64,000 bases of DNA from Alphaproteobacteria bacterium (GCA_028289285.1 JANQRF010000002.1:1116001-1180000), one strand, 5' to 3'; counted from the first letter of the stretch, positions 17,616 through 31,303 are shown. A program made the numbers and translations. Notes: generated by a model from the sequence alone, not told the origin.

Positions 17616-19745
17616 CTATTCCTTTGGTACCTCAATGCCCTGCTTGCTCAGTATTTTTAAAACCTCATCGCGCTTTCCATCCATTACAACCTTCCCCTGA
17701 TCCATCAGGATCAAACGCTCCACCAGGGGCATTAACTGAAAGCGGTGTGTAATGAGAATAAAGGTTTTATTTTTCGTCTGATCGAACAAATATTTTGTGA
17801 AAGCCGTTTCCGCCTGCACATCCATCGCATTTGTCGGCTCATCACAAATATAAATAGACGGATCGAGCAAAATCGCCCGGGCCAGAGCAATACATTGACG
17901 CTGCCCGCCGCTTAAACCTTCCCCGCGCTCGCCGACAGGCGCATCATAGCCCATAGGGTGACGGGCAATAAAATCATGCACGCCTGCAAGCTTGGACGCC
18001 CGTAAGACATCTTCTTCGCGTGCATGCGGCAGACTGACAGTAATATTCTCACGCACGGTACCGCTAAACAACACAACATCCTGTGCAATATAACCCGTAT
18101 TCCGGCGCAAATCGGATGGATCTATTTGTTTATAGTCGGTTTCATCATATAAAACCGTCCCTTCATCCGGCTCATAGAGTCCCATCATCAACCGGGCAAT
18201 CGTACTCTTACCCGATCCAATCCTGCCGATAATGCCGACCTTCTGGCCAGTTGGAATGGAAAAGCTGACCTGGTCCAGAACTTTCCGGTCCGTACCAGGA
18301 TACGAAAAAGAGACATCCTTAAATGCAATATGCCCTGTCAGGTCTGGACGGTGGAGAAACTGCACATGGGCAGGCCGTTCAACCGGATAGGCCATGATCT
18401 GGTTTAATGTTTTAAGGGCAGACTTTGCGCCATGATACCGGCTCATGAGATTGGCAATCTGCCCGATCGGTGCAATCGCCCGGCTGCCGAGAAGCACGCA
18501 GGCAATCAATCCGCCCATCGTCAAAAGCTGGTCTTTCACCAGATACATCCCCAAAAGAATAATAAGAATAGAGGCAATCTGTTGCAGGAAGGTTGCCGTA
18601 TTCACGCCCAGCGCAGAAACAAAACGCGATTTCTGAGAAAGAGCTGCATTTTCACCTGCATATTCCCCGTACCGTGCGCGCATTTTTCCATCTGCACCAA
18701 TCGCTTTAAGCGTTTCCAGCCCGCCGATGCTTTCAACAAGAAGCCCGTGCTTTGCTTCGGCAGATTTTGTTGCTTTACGGACAAACTTTTTCAGCGGTGC
18801 CTGCAACATAACGCCGACGGCAAAAATAATGACGATCAGGCAAAATAAAACAGCTGCAATCGGCCCACCGATCAGCCAGATCACAAACAGGAAAAACAGA
18901 CTAAACGGTAAATCTATAACTGCCGTAAGTGTCGCTGAGGTATAAAAATCGCGCACCGTATCAAATTCACGCAGCATATTGGCAAAGGCACCGCTTGACG
19001 GTGGACGCATGGAAAGTTTCATGTTCAAAAGCTGATCGTAAATGCGCCTCGCAGCGATGACATCAGATTTCCGGCCTGCCAGATCAATGAAATAGCCGCG
19101 CAACGTGCGCATGATAAAATCAAAGGTAAAAACCGTCAGCGCGCCGATGGCCAACACCCAGCCTGTCTCCAGCGCGCTGTTCGGGATCACGCGGTCATAG
19201 ACATTCATAATGAAAATCGGGCTGGTCAGCGCGAACAAATTAATTAGGATCGAAGCAATAGCCACATTCCGGTATAACGGCATGGAACTAAAGACAGGCC
19301 CCCAGAACCAGTGATGTTCACTCTCCTGAGCTGTTTCACCTTCTTTAAAATCCGGCCTTGGATGCACAAAAATGGCATAACCGTCATACATATCTTCAAG
19401 CTCAAGAAGGGAAAGCGTCTTTTCTTTTTTCTCTTCCGGCGTCCATATGGTTGCTTCGCCGCTTTCATATTTGAGCAGGATGCACGACTGATTACCTTTT
19501 AAAATTAAAACAGCCGGTAAAACAGCTTGTTGAATTTTTTGAATACTTACCCGTTTTGTGATTTTGGTTTTAAAACCGATTTTTTCAGCCGCCTCACAAA
19601 ATAAATTCGGTCCCATATTTTGCTCATCATAGGGCAGTCCTGCCGTCAGTGCAGGCGCAGACCGTGCCTTGCCGTAATGGCGAGTCAAATAGACAAGGCA
19701 TTCAAGAAGGGGGTCCGTTTCCTCTGCGCCTACAGTGTCAGGCAT
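17616..19745 (-). CDS. Type I secretion ABC transporter, LapB/LssB type
   Basis: Inner-membrane exporter ATPase of 709 residues. The N-terminal 130 residues are a C39-like domain beginning DPLLECLVYLTRHYG, of the kind that docks substrates in adhesin exporters. It lacks the normal C39 peptidase Cys-Gly motif and is probably non-proteolytic. A six-helix membrane domain (about 155-440) and a nucleotide-binding domain (about 470-700) follow. The latter has Walker A GRIGSGKST (near residue 506), signature LSGGQRQ and Walker B IYICDEPT. The start ATG overlaps the tolC stop (TAATG). With HlyD and TolC it makes a complete type I system, and the FecR/FG-GAP protein is the obvious substrate. Confidence 0.95.
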   Translation of the reverse strand: MPDTVGAEETDPLLECLVYLTRHYGKARSAPALTAGLPYDEQNMGPNLFCEAAEKIGFKTKITKRVSIQKIQQAVLPAVLILKGNQSCILLKYESGEATIWTPEEKKEKTLSLLELEDMYDGYAIFVHPRPDFKEGETAQESEHHWFWGPVFSSMPLYRNVAIASILINLFALTSPIFIMNVYDRVIPNSALETGWVLAIGALTVFTFDFIMRTLRGYFIDLAGRKSDVIAARRIYDQLLNMKLSMRPPSSGAFANMLREFDTVRDFYTSATLTAVIDLPFSLFFLFVIWLIGGPIAAVLFCLIVIIFAVGVMLQAPLKKFVRKATKSAEAKHGLLVESIGGLETLKAIGADGKMRARYGEYAGENAALSQKSRFVSALGVNTATFLQQIASILIILLGMYLVKDQLLTMGGLIACVLLGSRAIAPIGQIANLMSRYHGAKSALKTLNQIMAYPVERPAHVQFLHRPDLTGHIAFKDVSFSYPGTDRKVLDQVSFSIPTGQKVGIIGRIGSGKSTIARLMMGLYEPDEGTVLYDETDYKQIDPSDLRRNTGYIAQDVVLFSGTVRENITVSLPHAREEDVLRASKLAGVHDFIARHPMGYDAPVGERGEGLSGGQRQCIALARAILLDPSIYICDEPTNAMDVQAETAFTKYLFDQTKNKTFILITHRFQLMPLVERLILMDQGKVVMDGKRDEVLKILSKQGIEVPKE

Positions 19746-21349
19746 TATTCTCCCAGGTCGGGATAAACCCGTTCATCACGCAGCGGCGTGGATGTTTTCT
19801 CTTCATATTCAATGACCGGCTCCATGTCAGCCTCCGGCTCACTTACAGGTAAAGGCTCAGAAACAGGCATAATGTCAGCTTCCTCTGAGGTCTCAGGCGC
19901 AGGTGCAATAAGACCTTTAAAAGAACTGCTATGCACGACTTTGTCATCGACTTGTTTCGGCGGGAAAGGTTCTTTTTCTTCCTCTGGCACAAGCTCAACT
20001 GCTTCCTCTTGTATCGGCTCGGCAAGCGGCATAGGCCCTTCAGCCAGTTCCAACGCCTGTTGTAATTGTCCCGTACTGGCGAGCGCAGCATATTCGGTCA
20101 GCAAAACTGTATAATCCGCATTTAAATTTTCAAGACGCGCACCGAAAAGCTGGTTATCTGCCTGCATTAATTGCAAAAGACGAATGCGCGCCCCTTCAAA
20201 CTGGCTTTCATAAGATCCAAATAAAGTCTGCGTAATTTTTTGCCGTTTTTCAGCAATGGATTTTTGTCGCTTCGCTGTTTCCATTGCCTTATAGGCCAGG
20301 ACAATATCGCGTTCGACCTGACGTAATGTATCTCTATGCTCTGCCAGTTTTTCCGCATGCTGCGCTTTTGTTTTACGCACACGCGCAAAATCACCGCCGC
20401 CCGTTGCAAAATTCCAGCTTAAGCGTAAAAGTGCCCGTGCATCTTCAAGCTCGCCGCCAATCTCTTCTTTTTGATCGCGTTGTTGATAAGAAAGCTCTCC
20501 ATCCAGGTCCGGGAACAAAACCCCGCGCTCCGCATCCACATCGTATCCTGCCGCGTCTATTTCATTAAGGCTGGAAAGAATAAGCGGATGATTGATCTTC
20601 GCATACTCAACCGCCTCATCTGCAGACGCATAGAGCATGGCATTTCCGGCTGGCGGTTTTTCAAGCGCGCTTTCCGGCATACGCCCAACGATTTCTTTAT
20701 ATGTGGCAAGCGCAGCATCTACCTGCCCTTCGCTTTGCGCCAGCGTTTCATCCAAAAGCAGGTTGATATTGCGCGCCTGCGCGGCTTCCACTTCATCGGC
20801 CGCGCCTTCATCAACCAATAACTCAACGCGGTCCAGATAATCTGTGAGCTTGGCTTTATAATCTTTTACTTTTTGAACGGTTTCCTGCGCCTGCAATAAG
20901 CCGATATAAGCTTGTGCGGCCCGCAAAGCGATATTCTCCTGCGTATCTGCAACAGTTAAATTCGCTGCCTCCATGCGGGCATTGGCAGCATCCACGCGGT
21001 TAAATGTTTCCATGCCGTCAAAGATTGGCTGCGTCAAAGACGCATTCCCTTCCCAAAGCCAGGAATAGGCTTCGCCGCGATCAACCGTCAGGCCGCGGCT
21101 TGTACTGTTATTGGCAAACATGCGCCCGCCCGTCAGCGATGCGCTGAGTTGCGGGAAAAAATCGGACCGGGCTTCCGCCTGGGTTTCCTGCGCAGTCAGT
21201 TCTACCGCGCGCGCAGCTTCAATGCTTGGATGATTTTGAATGGCTGTCTGAACCGCTTCCTGAAGCGTATCAGCGTAGGCTTGTCCATAAGGCAATAATG
21301 CGCATAAAGCGATGCCGCCTAAGAGAATCTTTTTACGGACATTAAACAT
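19745..21349 (-). CDS. tolC: TolC-family outer membrane channel with C-terminal acidic extension
   Basis: Outer membrane component of the type I system, first gene of the operon. A signal peptide ends at GQAYA (residue about 26) and is followed by two TolC half-repeats (helical hairpins; IQNHPSIEAARAVELTAQ and INHPLILSSLNEIDAAGYDV). The family core ends near residue 433 (STGQLQQAL). The remaining about 100 residues are Pro/Glu/Val-rich with PVSEPLPVSEPEADMEP-like repetition and are not part of a normal TolC. Because both TolC ends are periplasmic, this tail would lie in the periplasm. The gene is divergent from the transhydrogenase genes, with the shared 221-base gap carrying both promoters. 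Confidence 0.93.
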   Translation of the reverse strand: MFNVRKKILLGGIALCALLPYGQAYADTLQEAVQTAIQNHPSIEAARAVELTAQETQAEARSDFFPQLSASLTGGRMFANNSTSRGLTVDRGEAYSWLWEGNASLTQPIFDGMETFNRVDAANARMEAANLTVADTQENIALRAAQAYIGLLQAQETVQKVKDYKAKLTDYLDRVELLVDEGAADEVEAAQARNINLLLDETLAQSEGQVDAALATYKEIVGRMPESALEKPPAGNAMLYASADEAVEYAKINHPLILSSLNEIDAAGYDVDAERGVLFPDLDGELSYQQRDQKEEIGGELEDARALLRLSWNFATGGGDFARVRKTKAQHAEKLAEHRDTLRQVERDIVLAYKAMETAKRQKSIAEKRQKITQTLFGSYESQFEGARIRLLQLMQADNQLFGARLENLNADYTVLLTEYAALASTGQLQQALELAEGPMPLAEPIQEEAVELVPEEEKEPFPPKQVDDKVVHSSSFKGLIAPAPETSEEADIMPVSEPLPVSEPEADMEPVIEYEEKTSTPLRDERVYPDLGE

Positions 21350-21570
21350 AAATGCCTGCCGATGGGTGAGTGTTATCAGGAAAAGCGTACGCGTTATCTA
21401 CAAACTTAATGCTTTACTTGGAGTGATGCAAGCTGGCTGTGGAAAAATGGAATGAATTATCGCTAATAAAATCTGTCATTTATTCGCCTGCCTGATCTTC
21501 ACAAGCTCTTGTTTTTAAGGCACTGTCACATACATTCACTTTTTTGGAAGATAAAAACGAAAGCACACAA

Positions 21571-22734
21571 GTGAGCTTTACAATTTTCATATTAAAAGAA
21601 ACAGCTGCGCATGAGCATCGTGTGGCCGCATCTCCTGAAACGGTTAAAAAATATACCTCTTTAGGCGCCAAAGTGCTGATTGAAAAAGGGGCAGGCACAG
21701 CCGCATCTTTTACAGATAAAGCGTTCAAAGAGGCAGGTGCAGATATTTCGGAGAACCGCGACGAAGCGCTGGCGCAGGCAGATATCGTCCTATGTGTTCA
21801 GGGCACGGCAGAGATAGCTGGCCATATGAAAAAAGGCGCCATATTGATCGGCCTTCTTTCTCCTTATGACAATAAAGACCTCATACAAAAGGCACAGGAT
21901 CAAGGCGTTACAGCCATTTCAATGGAAATTGTTCCACGTGTAACACGCGCACAGGCTATGGACGTCCTTTCCTCGCAAGCCAACCTCGCAGGCTATAAAG
22001 CCGTTCTGGACGCCGCCGAACATTACCCCAAAGCCTTTCCAATGATGATGACAGCCGCAGGCACTGTCCCGTCGGCAAAAGTCTTTGTCATGGGCGCAGG
22101 CGTTGCAGGCCTTCAGGCGATTGCGACGGCCAAACGCCTGGGCGCGATTGTCTCCGCAACCGATGTCCGCCCTGCAGCCAAAGAACAGGTTCAATCTCTT
22201 GGCGGTAGCTTCGTAGCCGTGGAAGATGAAGAATTTAAAGAGGCCGAAACCGCCGGCGGTTATGCCAAGGAAATGTCTGAAGAGTATAAAAAGAAACAAG
22301 CTGCGCTGATCGAAGAAACAATTGCCAAACAGGATATCGTTATCACAACGGCCCTGATCCCAGGACGCCCTGCCCCGAAACTGGTCAGCGAGGCCATGGT
22401 CAAATCCATGAAGCCGGGTTCCGTGATTGTCGATCTGGCTGCGCCTAACGGAGGCAACTGTGAACTGACTAAAGCAGATAAAACTGTCCAAAAGCACGGC
22501 GTGACAATTATAGGTCACAGCAATACGGCCAGCCGTTTAGCCGAGTCTGCTTCTGCGCTTTATGCGAAAAATCTTTACAACCTTGTCGAGCTCATCACCG
22601 ATAAAGAAACAAAAGACATTTCAATCGACTGGGAAGATGAAATCATCAAAGGCGTCGCCTTGACAAAAGACGGGCAGATCATCCACCCGCAATTTGGCGG
22701 CGCAAAAGAAACACAAGATAAGGATGCGGCATAA
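21571..22734 (+). CDS. pntAA: NAD(P) transhydrogenase subunit alpha, part 1
   Basis: Soluble NAD(H)-binding domain I of the proton-translocating transhydrogenase. The N-terminal [19 protein letters not shown] and the Rossmann glycine motif [22 protein letters not shown] are diagnostic, as is the [17 protein letters not shown] stretch. I chose GTG at 21571, because the protein then begins [10 protein letters not shown], in register with other family members. A TTG at 21544 would add nine residues and lacks a ribosome binding site. The protein is the alphaproteobacterial split form: the membrane part of the alpha subunit is the next gene, which starts inside this stop codon (TAATG). Confidence 0.95.
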   Translation: MSFTIFILKETAAHEHRVAASPETVKKYTSLGAKVLIEKGAGTAASFTDKAFKEAGADISENRDEALAQADIVLCVQGTAEIAGHMKKGAILIGLLSPYDNKDLIQKAQDQGVTAISMEIVPRVTRAQAMDVLSSQANLAGYKAVLDAAEHYPKAFPMMMTAAGTVPSAKVFVMGAGVAGLQAIATAKRLGAIVSATDVRPAAKEQVQSLGGSFVAVEDEEFKEAETAGGYAKEMSEEYKKKQAALIEETIAKQDIVITTALIPGRPAPKLVSEAMVKSMKPGSVIVDLAAPNGGNCELTKADKTVQKHGVTIIGHSNTASRLAESASALYAKNLYNLVELITDKETKDISIDWEDEIIKGVALTKDGQIIHPQFGGAKETQDKDAA

Positions 22735-23156
22735 TGAGCGATACCTCAGAAGATCCAACATTAACAGACAAAGCCGTTGATATTGCTAACCAGGCGCGCG
22801 AACTTGCCGATCAGGCCGCCGCCCTGGCTGTTGAATCCAGCCAGACGATGATAGAAGGCGCGGCCCATAGTGACGGATTTTTCCTGAACGGCCTGACGGT
22901 TTTTATCCTGGCCTGCTTCGTCGGCTATTATGTGGTCTGGCGCGTGACACCTGCCCTGCACTCCCCACTCATGGGCATTACAAACGCCATTTCATCCGTG
23001 ATTATTGTCGGCGCGCTGATCGCAGCCGGTCCGGCAGAAATGAGTTTTTCAAAAGTGATGGGATTTCTGGCTGTGATACTCGCTTCCATCAATATTTTCG
23101 GCGGTTTTATCGTCACAAAACGCATGCTCAGCATGTTTAAAAAGAAAGGCGCGTAA
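22734..23156 (+). CDS. pntAB: NAD(P) transhydrogenase subunit alpha, part 2 (membrane)
   Basis: Membrane part of the split alpha subunit, 140 residues. The first about 45 residues are an amphipathic Ala/Gln/Glu-rich segment, longer than in the minimal family member. They are followed by three to four hydrophobic helices with [35 protein letters not shown], the well conserved domain II start. The C-terminus ends [10 protein letters not shown]. Proton translocation takes place in domain II, formed with PntB. It overlaps pntAA by one base and is 3 bases before pntB. Confidence 0.95.
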   Translation: MSDTSEDPTLTDKAVDIANQARELADQAAALAVESSQTMIEGAAHSDGFFLNGLTVFILACFVGYYVVWRVTPALHSPLMGITNAISSVIIVGALIAAGPAEMSFSKVMGFLAVILASINIFGGFIVTKRMLSMFKKKGA

Positions 23157-23159
23157 GTC

Positions 23160-24548
23160 ATGGAAACACTTGCAACCCTCTCTTATCTTGTTTCTGCCGT
23201 GTGTTTTATCATGGCGCTGCGCGGCTTATCTTCGCCCGAAACTTCTCGCGGCGGATTGATTTACGGTGTCTGCGGGATGGCGCTAGCCATCGCAACAACG
23301 ATTTTTATCGCCACACAATCCTGGATCATGATTGTTCTGGCAATCGCCATCGGCGGTTCAATCGGAACCGTCATTGCACAAAAAATCCAGATGACGGCAC
23401 TCCCGCAACTTGTTGCAGCTTTCCATTCCCTTGTCGGCCTGGCCGCCGTTCTTGTCGCAGCCGCCGCATTTTATAACCCTGAAGCTTACGGCATCGGAAT
23501 CAAGGGCGAGATTAAACTTCTCAGCCTGGTTGAGATGGCGCTTGGTGCAGCCATTGGCGCGATCACCTTTACAGGCTCCATCATCGCCTGGGGCAAGTTA
23601 CAAGGGACGATTTCAGGGAAACCCGTGACCTTCCCGATGCAGCATGCTTTCAATGCGGCGCTCGGGCTTTTGTTGATCTTTTTGATTGTCATGCTCTGCA
23701 CAACCGAAAGCGGGTTCTTTTTCTGGAGTCTTGTTCTGTTGGCATTTGCCCTTGGCGTGCTCATGATTATCCCGATCGGCGGGGCAGACATGCCAGTGAT
23801 CGTATCGATGCTGAACTCCTATTCCGGCTGGGCAGCAGCAGGAATTGGCTTTACCCTTCAAAACGATCTTCTGATTATTACAGGCGCACTGGTCGGCTCG
23901 TCAGGCGCAATCCTGTCTTACATCATGTGCAAGGGTATGAACCGTTCTTTCATCAGCGTTATTCTCGGCGGTTTTGGCGGTGAGCAGGCTGCCGGCGGCA
24001 GCGCAGATCACGGGGATCGAAATGCAAATATCGGTGCAGCTGAAGATGCAGCCTTTATCATGAAAAATGCCTCCAAGGTTATTATCGTGCCAGGCTACGG
24101 GATGGCTGTTGCGCAGGCCCAGCACGCGCTCCGTGAAATGGCCGATCTTTTGAAAAAAGAAAATGTCGAAGTGAAATATGCCATTCACCCTGTGGCAGGC
24201 CGTATGCCCGGCCATATGAATGTCCTTCTGGCTGAGGCAAACGTGCCTTATGATGAGGTCTTTGAGCTTGAAGATATTAACCGTGACTTTGGACAAGCCG
24301 ATGTCGCCTATGTGATCGGGGCCAATGACACAACAAACCCGGCAGCCAAAAATGACAGCTCTTCCCCTATTTACGGGATGCCGGTTTTGGATGTTGAAAA
24401 AGCCAAAACAGTCTTTTTTATCAAGCGCTCTCTTGGCTCCGGTTATGCAGGCATCGACAACCCTCTCTTTTATGCAGACAACACCTATATGCTTTTGGGT
24501 GATGCCAAAAAAGTTACCGAGGATGTTGTCAAAGCGATGGAAGAGTAA
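23160..24548 (+). CDS. pntB: NAD(P) transhydrogenase subunit beta
   Basis: 462 residues: about nine membrane helices (to about residue 265) followed by the NADP(H)-binding domain III. The domain III signatures VIIVPGYGMAVAQAQH, IHPVAGRMPGHMNVLLAEA, DINRDFGQADVAYVIGANDTTNPAA and KRSLGSGYAGIDNPLF are intact. The enzyme uses the proton gradient to reduce NADP with NADH and is a main NADPH source in Alphaproteobacteria. The next gene starts only 3 bases further on. Confidence 0.97.
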   Translation: METLATLSYLVSAVCFIMALRGLSSPETSRGGLIYGVCGMALAIATTIFIATQSWIMIVLAIAIGGSIGTVIAQKIQMTALPQLVAAFHSLVGLAAVLVAAAAFYNPEAYGIGIKGEIKLLSLVEMALGAAIGAITFTGSIIAWGKLQGTISGKPVTFPMQHAFNAALGLLLIFLIVMLCTTESGFFFWSLVLLAFALGVLMIIPIGGADMPVIVSMLNSYSGWAAAGIGFTLQNDLLIITGALVGSSGAILSYIMCKGMNRSFISVILGGFGGEQAAGGSADHGDRNANIGAAEDAAFIMKNASKVIIVPGYGMAVAQAQHALREMADLLKKENVEVKYAIHPVAGRMPGHMNVLLAEANVPYDEVFELEDINRDFGQADVAYVIGANDTTNPAAKNDSSSPIYGMPVLDVEKAKTVFFIKRSLGSGYAGIDNPLFYADNTYMLLGDAKKVTEDVVKAMEE

Positions 24549-24551
24549 CCC

Positions 24552-25496
24552 TTGCCCCCGCCTGATCTTGAAGACCGTTTTCTGCCTCCGGAAAACTGGA
24601 CTGAAAATTATTTTGAACATCCTGAAACCGGTCACAAAATCAGATATGGCCATGCGTCGGCAGAGAATGCGAAAGCCTGCGTTATCCTTCTCGGCGGTCT
24701 GAGCGAATTTGCTGAAAAATATTTTGAAACTATGCGCGATTTAAATGCGCGCGGATTATCTGTCTGGACAATGGACTGGGCCTATCAGGGCCTGTCTAAC
24801 CGAAACCCCAAAAATCCGCACAAACGCTGCAGCGATGGATATGATGCCGATCTATCCGATCTTCATTTTTTCACAGAGACTATCGTTCCAAAAGAAAAAC
24901 CGATTATCCTGCTTGCTCACTCCATGGGCGGACATATCGGCCTGCGTTATCTTGCAGAGCATCCCGATAATTTCAAAGCCACCGCGTTTTCAGCGCCCAT
25001 GCTTGGCATCCGGGATATCCGGATATATGGCCGGACCATAAAACTTCTTTTAAAAATATTGCTGCCGCTTCATACCTCTTATGTGCCAGGCGGCAAAGAC
25101 TGGCACGAAACCATGCGCAAAAGTGACGGGAATGATGTTTTTTCTTCTGATCCTGCGCGCGACGGACTCCATAATCTTTGGTGCCTGCATACCCCGGCCC
25201 TTCAGGTTGGTAACCCGACCCTGCGCTGGCTATATGAAAGCGTTAAATCCCTGGATATCCTGAATGCGCCTGAAACGCTCCGAAAAATTAAAATACCTGT
25301 TCTTCTGACCACGGCAGGAGATGAGAAAATCGTTGATAATAAGGCTATCAAAGCCGCTTCAGATTATATTGAAAAATCCATATATCTGGAAATTGAAGGT
25401 GCAAAGCACGAAATTCTCATGGAAAAGGATGAATATCGCATACAATTCTTTAAGGCCTTTGATACGCTCTTAAAACAGGCTAATATCCCTGTGTAA
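24552..25496 (+). CDS. Alpha/beta hydrolase, lysophospholipase/monoacylglycerol lipase type
   Basis: A 314-residue cytoplasmic alpha/beta hydrolase. The nucleophile elbow is LLAHSMGGHIGLRY (Ser of HSMGG), the acid is likely the Asp of TTAGDEKIVDN, and the catalytic His is in GAKHEILMEKDEYR. The N-terminal half resembles PldB-type lysophospholipases and monoglyceride lipases (ILLGGLSEFAEKYFETMRDLNARGLSVWTMDWAYQGLS). The only good start is TTG at 24552, 3 bases after pntB, which suggests translational coupling to the transhydrogenase operon. The substrate is not known; a lipid ester is the family expectation. Confidence 0.88.
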   Translation: MPPPDLEDRFLPPENWTENYFEHPETGHKIRYGHASAENAKACVILLGGLSEFAEKYFETMRDLNARGLSVWTMDWAYQGLSNRNPKNPHKRCSDGYDADLSDLHFFTETIVPKEKPIILLAHSMGGHIGLRYLAEHPDNFKATAFSAPMLGIRDIRIYGRTIKLLLKILLPLHTSYVPGGKDWHETMRKSDGNDVFSSDPARDGLHNLWCLHTPALQVGNPTLRWLYESVKSLDILNAPETLRKIKIPVLLTTAGDEKIVDNKAIKAASDYIEKSIYLEIEGAKHEILMEKDEYRIQFFKAFDTLLKQANIPV

Positions 25497-25516
25497 TTTT
25501 TTGAAAGGTTGTTTTG

Positions 25517-29477
<3,961 letters not shown>

Positions 29478-29495
29478 GGCATAGGCCGCCTTTCT

Positions 29496-30338
29496 TTAAT
29501 CAGGCCGGAACAGGGAATCGACCGTCTTGTCGATGAAAGAGCGATCATCCAGAATTTCCCGGCGGCTTTCCGCATCCAGAATGTTATAGCTGTCCTCATA
29601 CCAGTCTGAGCCTGGATAATTATGCCCTAGCACGGCGGCAATACGCGTGGCTTCAGTTTTCAAACCAAGCGTGAGATACGCTTCGACCAGGCGGTGCAGC
29701 GCTTCTGGAATATGCGTTGTGGTTTGATATTCTTTGACCACCGCGCGGAAGCGGTTAATGGCTGCATTGATCTGTCCACGGTTTAGATAATAGCGCCCGA
29801 TTTCCATTTCCTTACCTGCCAGGTGATCAAGTGTCAGGTCTTTTTTCAACTGCGCATCGCGCGCATACTGGCTGTCCGGGAAACGCAGGATTAAAGTGTT
29901 CAGCGCCTCAAGCGCGCTTTGAGTCATGGCCTGATCGCGCGCCACATCTGAGATTTGTTCGTAAAAACACAGCGCCTTCAGATAATAGGCGTAATCAATA
30001 TCCTCATTGCCCGGATGCAGTTCGATAAACCGGTCCAGCGCCATGATAGCTTCATCATAGCGATCATCCTCATAAGACGCATAAGCAGACATGAGCTGAG
30101 ATTTCGTCGCCCATTTCGAATAAGGATGCTGGCGCTCCACTTCTTCAAATTTTTGAGTCGCCTCTGCATAACGCTTGTCTTCCAGCGCATTGGCTGCATC
30201 ATTATAAAGAATTTCGACAGGTGTCGTTTCTGCCGCTTTTTCCGCCGCGATACGCTCTTCCTCTTCTTTAGAGGACGAACAGGCCGTCACAAGAATGAGG
30301 CTTAAGACAAGAAGGCTTTTGATGGCTGTATAACGCAT
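29496..30338 (-). CDS. bamD: Outer membrane assembly lipoprotein BamD
   Basis: Essential lipoprotein of the BAM complex that inserts outer-membrane beta-barrels. It has a lipoprotein signal with lipobox LVTAC (Cys near residue 20), followed by tetratricopeptide repeats typical of ComL/YfiO: AANALEDKRYAEATQKFEEV, HPYSKWATKSQLMSAYASY and FPDSQYARDAQLKKDL. Length of 280 residues is normal. The neighbours lpxC and recN are the common alphaproteobacterial arrangement. Confidence 0.95.
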   Translation of the reverse strand: MRYTAIKSLLVLSLILVTACSSSKEEEERIAAEKAAETTPVEILYNDAANALEDKRYAEATQKFEEVERQHPYSKWATKSQLMSAYASYEDDRYDEAIMALDRFIELHPGNEDIDYAYYLKALCFYEQISDVARDQAMTQSALEALNTLILRFPDSQYARDAQLKKDLTLDHLAGKEMEIGRYYLNRGQINAAINRFRAVVKEYQTTTHIPEALHRLVEAYLTLGLKTEATRIAAVLGHNYPGSDWYEDSYNILDAESRREILDDRSFIDKTVDSLFRPD

Positions 30339-30379
30339 ATACTAGACATAGCGCGGAAAAGCGGCAAAATCAAAGCGAT

Positions 30380-31303
30380 TTAAGCGGCTGTAACGCGCTC
30401 TTTGCGGGTCTGGGGATAAATAAACTGGCCGCTTTCTTCCAGATCAATATACAGATCTACATAGGTCCAGCTGGATGGATTGGCATAAAGAGCGTGCAGG
30501 AGCTTATTGTTCATCTCATGACCAGCGCGGGCACCATAATATTTGCCCAGAATAACGCCGTCCGCAAGCGCCAGATCACCCACCGCATCCAGAATTTTAT
30601 GACGGATAAATTCATCTGTGCAACGAAGCCCGTCCGGATTTAAAACCTGGTCATCATCCAGAACAATAGCATTATCCAGAGAACCACCTTGTGCCAGACC
30701 AGCGGCGCGCATGGCTTTAACATCTTTTAAAAACCCGAATGTCCGGCAATCGGCAATATCATGCTGAAAATTCGCACCCAGCAACGAGATTTCAAAATAT
30801 TGCTCGCCGATCTCCGGATGGGCATAGAAAATCTCCCCGCTATAGACAGGCACAACAGACGGCGAGAGGCGAACTTCCTTGTCGCCGTCTCTCACGGAAA
30901 TTTCTTCTAAAATCTTGATCGCGCGGCGCGGCGCAGATTGTTTAAAGAGCCCGGCCTTTTCCATCTCTTCGACAAACGTAATGGAGCTGCCATCCATGAT
31001 CGGTACTTCAGGCCCGTCAATTTCGATGAGAAGATTATCAATTCCAAGACCACGCAGCGCAGCCATCAAATGCTCAATGGTTCCGACACGCGCGCCATGT
31101 TCATTTTCTATCACAGTACAAAGCTGCGTATCGACCACATGGTCCCAGCACGCCGGGATGATATTTTGTCCCTCTTCCAGATCAACGCGTTTGAAAATAA
31201 TCCCGTGGCCGGCCTGCGCAGGTTTAAGAATCATTGTAACGTCCGTGCCGCTATGAAGGCCGACACCGGAAAGCGTGATAGATGTTTGAAGCGTATGCTG
31301 CAT
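30380..31303 (-). CDS. lpxC: UDP-3-O-acyl-N-acetylglucosamine deacetylase
   Basis: Zinc deacetylase that commits to lipid A synthesis. It begins MQHTLQTSITLSGVGLHSG. Zinc and catalytic residues are recognisable in VGTIEHLMAALRGLGIDN (Glu, His) and DEFIRHKILDAVGDLAL (His and Asp), with the late ARAGHEMNNKLLHAL. The ATG at 31303 has AAAAGAGG four bases before it. A longer frame reaching 31330 would begin before this site and is not supported. A promoter-like pair is seen upstream. Confidence 0.97.
   Translation of the reverse strand: MQHTLQTSITLSGVGLHSGTDVTMILKPAQAGHGIIFKRVDLEEGQNIIPACWDHVVDTQLCTVIENEHGARVGTIEHLMAALRGLGIDNLLIEIDGPEVPIMDGSSITFVEEMEKAGLFKQSAPRRAIKILEEISVRDGDKEVRLSPSVVPVYSGEIFYAHPEIGEQYFEISLLGANFQHDIADCRTFGFLKDVKAMRAAGLAQGGSLDNAIVLDDDQVLNPDGLRCTDEFIRHKILDAVGDLALADGVILGKYYGARAGHEMNNKLLHALYANPSSWTYVDLYIDLEESGQFIYPQTRKERVTAA

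Noticed and set aside
23901-24653. A 250-codon open frame opposite pntB
   Set aside because: It is an antisense shadow of a strongly conserved gene, with no ribosome binding site or recognised domain.
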